Shown here: positions 47,241 through 64,000 of the stretch, in pieces | Layout: each line of letters starts with the position of its first letter | Position numbering within the stretch: the first letter of the stretch is position 1 | Origin: Ampullaceana balthica | Lineage: Eukaryota; Mollusca; Gastropoda; Lymnaeidae | Assembly: GCA_944989445.1 (NCBI GenBank) | Contig: CALYLW010000040.1 | Span: 1,067,818-1,131,817 of the forward strand | Direction: 5' to 3' | DNA length: 64,000 bases | Translations under genes and position numbers: made by a program | Notes under the pieces: generated by a model | What the model saw: the letters and a program-made list of their open reading frames with translations, nothing else | Database searches by the model: none | What the model was told of the DNA's origin: nothing

Positions 47241-48249
47241 AAAAATGGTCCCCATCGATCACGATGGACCAACAACAACAATCGCCAATTCTCTAATGAA
47301 ATCGACACTGTCAACCACTACCACACTAAATTGAGGTTGGTGAGCACGTGGTAAATTGTGTGGGTAAAACACAATAACAACAGCCCACACACACAATAAT
47401 AATTTAAAAAATTGCCAACAAAACAATACATTATTTACCACGTTTTTATTAAGTCGCTTTCGTTCCTGTGGCATTGTTTGTTGGTTTTTTGGTTTGTCCA
47501 AGATTTTTTCAAATCTGCCAACGTAAAATTGAACCACTTCTGATGGTCCTAGAAATCTGAAAATTTTACCACAAATAGATCTTGGATGACAATGCATTGT
47601 ATTAAAATTTCAGATCGATCGAATGTACCGTTATTAAATTATTGAACTTTTTAGTTTATCAATAGTCTATATATAAGCATCTGTACCGTCGGCTTTTGTT
47701 GACATCAGTGAGTTCCCCCCGTGACCACATCACAATGTTTTTAAAACGTTGGGCGGGCGCTTGTGAGGTGTTTGGTAAAATAAATAGACGTAAAAAAAAA
47801 TATTGTTAAAAACTAAGTTTTTATTAGTGGACTAAAAAGAATAAAATAAATAAAGTTAAAATAATGATTTTTAAAAACCACGTTTTTACAAGCGTAAAAG
47901 AAGAAAATAATTTAAAACTTGTAAGTTCAAATACTTTGATTTAATATGACTAAAAATGTGGGGCGGGTGTTTGGTATAAAAATTAAATTTAATTTAGAAG
48001 GCAATAGAGAGATATATAAGTGAGAGTATGAGTGAGCTGCATAATGTTAAACCTCATAACTAAATATTGTAATGTTTTGGGCATATCAAATAGAATTACC
48101 TGTACTTACAAGTTTTAAATTATTTTCTTCTTTTTAGTCCGCTTGTAAAAACGTGGTTTTTAAAAATCATTTTTTTACCTTTATTTATTAAAAATGATGT
48201 ATTCTAAAAAAACAAATTCAAGGTTTAAGTAAAAAAATGAAAATAATAT
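47241..48249. repeat. intergenic; hairpin-forming inverted repeat
   Basis: 47550-47660 resembles a decayed minus-oriented R fragment (ATTTCAGATCGATCGAATGT). 47863-47926 (AATGATTTTTAAAAACCACG..) recurs inverted at 48104-48171 with a 6-base difference and a loop of about 177 bases. The 112-codon frame at 47259-47597 has no recognisable domain. Confidence 0.55.
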
Positions 48250-49070
48250 ATTATTTAAAATTTCGATAGGCCTTTACTGATCTATATTTGATCACATTGA
48301 TCACATTGAAACAAAGATTTTTCAGGGGAAATAATACAATTGACAAGAGTACAAGTAACACCATTAGTTAAAATAATAACATCTAGAAATACTAGAACAG
48401 AAGAGCAACGAGAAAAGTAATACTTGAATGAGGCACTTAATTCTAAAATCAGGATACAACACAAAGATAATCTAATGCAACACTCAGATAGACATATGCA
48501 TAAAAAAAAACACTTTTTTCCCCGTATGCAAGAACAAACAACAAATCCTCGTTCTTCCCATCTTGATGTTATCTTATCTTATCTGTTTACAGACGCTCCT
48601 TCTATACAGAAGATTATTGCGTCCTACGCTTATCTATGGTTTGTGTTTAGTCCTGCATTTTTATTAGAGATTTAAATGTTGATAAAGTGTTGGTTTTCCT
48701 GGATTCTTCAGGCAACCCATTCCACGCCCGAATTCCGGACGGGAAGAAGGAAAACTTGTATGTGTTTGTTCTTGCATACGGAATAAGAAAGGTGTTTTTA
48801 TCCTTATGTCTATCTGAGGGTTGTATTAAGTTATCTTTGTGTTGTATTTCTAAATTAGAATTAATTGCTTTATGTATGATTACTACTTTGCTCTTGGTTC
48901 TTCTATCCTCTAGTGTTTCAAGGTTTAATGATTTAACTAATGGTGTTACTCTTGTCAGTTTCGAATATTCTCCAGTAATGAATCTGGCAGCTCTTTTTTG
49001 AATTTGTTCTAGTTTATCAATGTTTTCTTTGGTGGATGGGTCCCAATGAGTTACCTGAACAAGCTAGAAA
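48250..49070. mobile_element. two LINE C-terminal fragments, tail to tail
   Basis: About 48330-48560 on the plus strand carries a coding end reading IQHKDNLMQHSDRHMHKKK. 49070-48570 on the minus strand carries the same end in better shape: HWDPSTKENIDKLEQIQKRA, then FITGEYSKLTRVTPLV and RTNTYKFSFFPSGIRAWNGL, ending in a (TTATC)n-type tail seen as TTATCTTATCTTATC on the plus strand. Both are 5'-truncated remnants of one CR1-like non-LTR family. A further 45-base plus-strand tail is at about 49125-49175. Confidence 0.7.
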
Positions 49071-49175
49071 AAGATAACGCTCATAATTCAAAGTCTAATA
49101 AAGATGCAGTAACCATGGATGTGCATAGGATGCAATAATCTTCTGTGTGGAGAGAGTGTCTGTATTAGATAAGAT

Positions 49176-50539
49176 GAAAAAGTGGAGTGTTAATCGTCAT
49201 CAGTTTTGGTGATCAGTTTTATATTGTAATTCAATTACATCGCTAGTAAATCTGGAGAGAAAGAAGAAGAAGGGGACAAAAAACATGATTAAACTCTAAA
49301 AAGAGTATGACTATGTACGGAGTTAACATTTTGTTTTCTGTAATCATGATATATAAATATAAAGAAAGTTCAATTTATTTTAACGCCCAATACACGTGTC
49401 GGCAGTATACTGTGTGCGTAACCGGACGTGGCATGCAGACGAATGTAAGAATTTCTGTAAAGTTTGCCACGGGCGGCACAAATCTACGTCACTGCTAGTT
49501 AGAAACTAAAATCTCTCCGGTGGCACTTAAGTGACCAGAGGGCAGGGCGGGGCTACAGACTGTAGGCTACAGTGTCCTATAAGTGGTATGGGAGCTGGTG
49601 TGACTACGTCTTTCCATTTGATTGTTGACCATTGATGAATGCAGTAAGTTTTTTCTCACCAGGCATAGTTTACGTTGCAATACATACTTAATGATCTGTC
49701 ACATATTATGTCAGCCACCGTCGCACTTAAGAAAAATTAAGTGTGGGGGGGGGGATGGAAAAGGGAGCAAATGTTAGTGTTGTCTCTGGTGGAGAATGAA
49801 GAGTTAATATTATAAAGGGCAAAGTAAGGATGGAAAGGGGTTGGTAAAATATTGAAGCTAGCCTATACCTTTGGAGAAAAATTGTAAAATTATTTAAAAT
49901 AAAAAATATATAACAGTCACAGTTGCATGGCAATTTTTTTATGATTTGTCGGTGACATTCATTCATAAACAGACTTGTATTACTTGTAATTTCTTGTGGA
50001 TTTCTTATTTCTAGACTGGCCAAGCAAATGTGAATGTAGTAAAATTAATATCATTATTACGGATTAATACTGATTTTAAAAACGAATTTTTATTTCATTT
50101 TTAAAGTACTGTATTTTTACATAGATATGCCGTAAGAGACCCCATATTTTATTATTTTATAAGTACGATATTATTATATTATTATTCTAAGAAGAAGTCG
50201 ATACTATTCTTCAAAGTGAATAATCTGCATCCACAAAATGGCAACAGAAACAGGAAGCTTTCCGAGAGAAGGAGAATAATAATGTGAATGTAACCGATGA
50301 AGCTCCAAATAAATGTTAAAATGAGGGTGGTTTCTTATGGATATCAGTTTTTGGTATGTTTTAGCTATTCAAAATATATTACATTAACACTATGTAATCA
50401 AAAACAAAGGATAAAGTTATACTATTAGTACTATTAGTAAAGTAAGTCTAGTCTAGTCATCTATGATAATCTATCATCTAGTAACAGTAAAGTACTAACC
50501 AATTTATGATATTATTTATTAAATTGCTCTTCTAAATTA
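49176..50539. other. AT-rich intergenic sequence
   Basis: No exon, RNA or repeat is recognised. A poly-G tract is at 49742-49754. The open frames at 49307-49498 and 49727-50023 do not look protein-like. Confidence 0.4.
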
Positions 50540-50547
50540 CAAAATTG

Positions 50548-51228
50548 GGTAATCCTGCAGATTTTACACGTATATTATAATTTATTATTTCAAAGCGAAA
50601 TTTAATTTTCTCATGAGAACTTATATTTTTTATTTATTAAATGCATTATTATTTGTCGTATTTCAGATATTACAGTGCTAATTTGTGAGTCTTTTTAATT
50701 TCAAATGCATTTTTTCGGCTCTATATAATACATAATGTGGTCATGATACGTCCATTTTGTTTACCTAGCGAACTGCTGCCAGATGTTTTTTTACCTGGCT
50801 CGACCCATGCTAAAATAAATTTACTGACTGAAGATATTTTTTAAAAAGTATTATTCATCTATTTTAATGTTCTTAGAAGATAAATAAATATTTTAAAGAC
50901 AATTTCTTTTTCTTATTTCGTTACTAGATGTTTGATTCTTATTTTCTTTGTTTGTAAGTGAGAAATTTCCGTTTGGCATCTTATCGGACAATCCGGCATG
51001 TAGTTTGATAATTTTAAAAAATGGTTGCATCATCATCAGACTATTTACTGTTGAGAGCCGAAAAAATGGCTTAGAAATTAGAAAGACTTACAAATTAGCG
51101 CTGTAATAGCTGAAATACAACATATAATTATGCATTTAATAAATTAAAAACGAAAGTTCTCAAGAGAAAATTAAATTTCGCTGTGAAATAATAAATTATA
51201 ATATACGTGTAAAATCTGCAGGATTACC
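50548..51228. mobile_element. intact 681-bp hAT-like MITE
   Basis: Ends GGTAATCCTGCAG and CTGCAGGATTACC, with inverted arms of about 170 bases. CAAAATTG lies on both sides (50540-50547, 51229-51236), a perfect 8-bp duplication. It has the same arms as 22694-26692 and is the model for reconstructing that interrupted element. Non-coding. Confidence 0.85.
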
Positions 51229-51236
51229 CAAAATTG

Positions 51237-51715
51237 CTCTATATAATACATAATGTGGTCACGATACGTCCATTTTGTTTAGCTTGCCAGTTGTTTTTTA
51301 TCTGGCTCGACCCATGCTAAAATGAATTTACGGACAAAAAATATTTTTTAAAAAGTATTATTCATCTATTTTAATGTTCTTAAAAGATAAATAAATATTT
51401 TAAAGACAATTTCATTTTATATTTCATTACTAGATGTTTGATTCCTATTTTGTTTGTTTTTAAGTGAGAAAATAACATTTGACATCTTACTGTGACAACT
51501 CGGCAAGTAGAGTACTACATAAACAAAATGGATGCATACCACTCCGATTATGTAGCTTTAAGGGCTGAAAAAAGCCTTAGAAATTAATAAAACTTACAAA
51601 TTTGTGCTAAAATATAACATATATTAATGCATTTAATAAATTAAAAACGTAAGTTCTCACGAGAAAATTAAATTTCCCTGTGAAATAATATATGTGTAGA
51701 AACTGCAGGATTACC
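51237..51715. mobile_element. left-truncated copy of the same MITE
   Basis: Starts CTCTATATAATACATAATGT, internal sequence of the MITE, directly after the target duplication of 50548-51228. It continues to the right end CTGCAGGATTACC. The left 170-base arm is missing. It is more diverged than its neighbour. Confidence 0.75.
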
Positions 51716-51874
51716 AATTATTAACAAATTTAACATTTTGACTGTAGACGTCAATGCTATACTAACCTTGTTACACTACAGACTTATGATTACTGCTATA
51801 AATAATGGAAAATCTTTAAAATTCATTTAAATTTAAAATTGCCTGCCTAAAGTTAACCACTTTACCGTTCATCT

Positions 51875-51979
51875 CGAGTTAACTCGGGCCGCTAAATTGG
51901 TCCGACAAACGGTTACCCCGAGTTAACTCGTCTAAATAAATAAAAGACTACAGTAGCGCGGTGGCCTCGAGTAAACTCG
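51875..51979. repeat. three CGAGTTAACTCG palindromes
   Basis: Perfect 12-bp palindromes at 51875-51886 and 51919-51930, and one with a single mismatch at 51968-51979, about 44 and 49 bases apart. They lie just inside the piggyBac-like left end, where transposase-binding repeats would be expected. Confidence 0.7.
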
Positions 51980-52044
51980 TCCAAACTGAATAACATAGTT
52001 CTAGTGCATTTAACCACATCTAGGCATTATGTAACTGCAATCTT

Positions 52045-52400
52045 TTGGCAATATTGATGGGCAGGGGGCGCAGTATACCAAGAGGGCTGATATTGATGGG
52101 CAGGGGGCGCAGTATACCAAGAGGGCTGATATTGATGGGAAGGGGGCGCAGTATACCAAGAGGGCTGATATTGATGGGCAGGGGGCGCAGTATACCAAGA
52201 GGGCTGATATTGATGGGCAGGGGCGCAGTATACCAAGAGGGCTGATATTGATGGGCAGGGGGCGCAGTATACCAAGAGGGCTGATATTGATGGGCAGGGG
52301 CGCAGTATACCAAGAGGGCTGATATTGATGGGCAGGGGGCGCTGTATACCAAGAGGGCTGATATTGATGGGCAGGGGCGCAGTATACCAAGAGGGCTGAA
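52045..52400 (+). repeat. nine-copy 38-40 bp minisatellite
   Basis: Unit TTGATGGGCAGGGGGCGCAG.., repeated nine times. Lengths of 38, 39 and 40 come from G-run and small indel variation. Long frames on both strands (PSWYTAP, GRGRSIPRG) are artefacts of the array. Confidence 0.95.
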
Positions 52401-52676
52401 AGAACCCCAGAAACCCAAAACCAAACTTTTTTGTTTATATTTTTTCCATTTTCTGTTTAATTGCAAATATGGTACACCGTACCGCCATACATTTATTTCT
52501 TGTGATGTACGTCATCAATGTTTGTGTATTTTGTTTTATATTCAATCGAATAACATACGTTAAGACATTTTCTTTTCCTAATTTTTGTTGGCAAAAAGTT
52601 ACCAATTATGAATAATTTAGCTCTCAATTTATAAGTAATCGAATTCCATAGAAGATGGTACACTATCATTTTGTGA

Positions 52677-52841
<165 letters not shown>

Positions 52842-52842
52842 T

Positions 52843-53844
52843 AAATACATTTGTGTACATTATTGCTGCTGTTCATATAAAAACTCGAGTTTATCGATAT
52901 CCAGATGATTTAGAACTTGAAAATACTCAAGAAATAGATGAAGAACATGACATTAAAAAAAAACTTTTAATAAAATTAATTTTTTAATAAAAATTTTTTT
53001 TATAAATTATTAAAGTGACAGAAATGGGTTGAAATAAAAAATAAAAAAAAAGGTAAATGGATTAAATACCTGTTTTACTTTAAATGTACCAAGTTACATC
53101 TAGTTCTAGGCCTAGGCTTATGACGTTTTATATGACTCAAGGCATTTTATGCCACAAGTTTAATTTGTTTATGAATGTTGATTATTTGTGTTAGAAAAGG
53201 GGGAAATTGCAGACTGTAGTTTGAGGACACTTCATGCCCCATATTACTATTGTCTAGATGCAAACATTAAATTTGCTACTTTTGACATTTGCTGTACAAT
53301 GAAATAAACATACCAGCTGAATAAGCTCTACTTAGTCAAAATATTTTAAGTCTAAGTATTTTCTGGTCCTATCCAACATTGGCCATGCCATAACAGTAAT
53401 TGGATGAATAACATGTAGTAAGGTTTTAGAGATTGGGACTTATTTTATTATTTTTAGTGGGATTTGGTGTGAGTGTGTGTGTACTTAGTAATACAGGTCA
53501 TTTTCATTTTTGTTTAAAATTGACTTAAATTTTTAATCAGATTTTAAATATAATTTGACACAGTCCTAGATTAATTATCCAAGCTGTAGACTGTAGCATT
53601 TTCCTGTTTTGGGATTAATGAATCAAAATAAATTTAACGGCTGAAATAGGATTACAGTTCCCATTACCAAAGTTCTAAATCCAGCAATAAATTAAAAAAT
53701 GTGTACTGCAGTAAAACTTGAAGAACTTTTAAATACATATCACAAGTTACTGGATGGAATGTAAGTAAATATCTCTATTAAGTATTTGGGTCTATAAGTA
53801 AGCCATGAATTATAATAAACTGACTCAACTTTTCTGTGATAAAA
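52843..53844. other. AT-rich intergenic sequence
   Basis: Directly downstream of the piggyBac-like coding remnant. AT-rich, no further domain, exon or repeat end recognised. It may include the lost right part of that element. Confidence 0.4.
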
Positions 53845-54315
53845 TCAAATAAAACAAACCCGTAAAAACAAAGTTTTTGACTATAAATCCCTTATATATA
53901 AGACATAACTAACAGCATTTGTTATTTTCAAACTCTTAACTCAACTTTGCTTCATAACCCTAGGGGGGGGGAATGAGCTCAGAATGACACGTAAAATGTA
54001 AACAAAAGCACGCGGGTACATCGATGGGTCGCGTCAACGCATCAACTCAAACTCTCACGTGGGAAAAAAACAATAACAAACCGTGAATTTGAATTACATA
54101 CCTCATATAAGGATAAACTAAAAATGCATTAATTTAATTACGGTACGATCGATCGATCTGAAATTTTGATACGATGCATTGTTAGGTGAGACGGGCCCGT
54201 GTGCCAAATTTCAGCTCGACCGGATCACGGTAAGTGGGTCATTTTTTACTTTTGTTTTTCCGCCCGCCCAAGACAGACAGAGACGGCCGCGAAGTTAATA
54301 TAAGGGATTTAAAAA
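53845..54315 (+). repeat. family R repeat, nearly complete
   Basis: Starts AAAACAAACCCGTAAAAACA and AAATCCCTTATATATAAGAC, ends GAAGTTAATATAAGGGATTT. It stops about 75 bases before the first recognised HECW acceptor (AG at 54389-54390), so it forms part of the last 5' intron or the promoter region of that gene. Confidence 0.8.
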
Positions 54316-54494
54316 TGTTAAATTAATGCACTAATTTTTGAAATTTTAAAACTGAATGTATTATAAAAAAAGAGCTCTCTTGATTTGCAGATGAAAAGGT
54401 TAAAGGTATGGCTGCTGAAAGGGACTGAAAATCAAAAGTTGCAAGTATAAAGAAAAGCATTCAAGAATAATATTTTTACAAATGTCAAATCAAA

Positions 54495-64000
<9,506 letters not shown>

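Noticed and set aside
52010..52466. Long minus-strand frames with repeated Trp-Tyr-Thr-Ala-Pro peptides
   Set aside because: All frames on both strands of the minisatellite stay open because the unit lacks stops; there is no conserved start or domain.

Overview
The window is AT-rich, intron-rich animal nuclear DNA packed with repeats. Gene structure (short exons, GT-AG introns with decayed transposons inside), the ELP2/BARD1/HECW protein sequences and the repeat types (APE-type LINEs, Gypsy, Penelope-like, hAT, pogo-like, piggyBac) suggest an invertebrate, most likely a lophotrochozoan such as a gastropod mollusc. The species is an inference; nothing here fixes it.

Layout. 1-10947 holds no host gene that I can see. 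It is layered transposon debris: LINE 3' ends, a pogo-like element with a hAT MITE inside it, a broken LINE with endonuclease and reverse transcriptase on the minus strand, and a TIR element carrying a 2-kb nested insert. 10948-30417 (+) is a complete 20-exon ELP2 gene (Elongator subunit 2, about 830 aa). Its introns hold a tRNA-like sequence, a foldback repeat, a nested pogo-like pair, a GC-rich retroposon with a 13-bp target duplication, and a hAT-like element interrupted by half of a Gypsy retrotransposon. 32829-43682 (-) is a complete 11-exon BARD1 gene (RING, three ankyrin repeats, two BRCTs; about 600 aa), convergent with ELP2. Its introns carry a Penelope-like fragment with a hammerhead-like core, a minisatellite split by a hAT element, and a third pogo-like copy. 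43683-54390 is intergenic: a cluster of one repeat family (here called R), LINE tails, a hAT-like pair and a piggyBac remnant with a minisatellite. 54495-64000 (+) is the 5' part of a HECW-type HECT ubiquitin ligase gene (12 coding exons seen: N-terminal domain, C2, a PPLPPR-rich linker and the first WW domain). The HECT domain lies beyond the window.

The three host genes do not form a pathway. ELP2 is a tRNA-modification scaffold; BARD1 and HECW are both ubiquitin E3 components. Exon phases were checked joint by joint: ELP2 and BARD1 stay in frame from ATG to stop, and HECW stays open to the window edge.

The most interesting signals are (i) two Penelope-like copies whose hammerhead stem III differs by a compensatory base-pair change, (ii) HECW 3' splice sites copied in tandem with neighbouring sequence, in one case as an in-frame 35-residue repeat, (iii) a BARD1 splice acceptor tract made from the edge of a repeat, and (iv) nested transposons whose empty sites are also present in the window.
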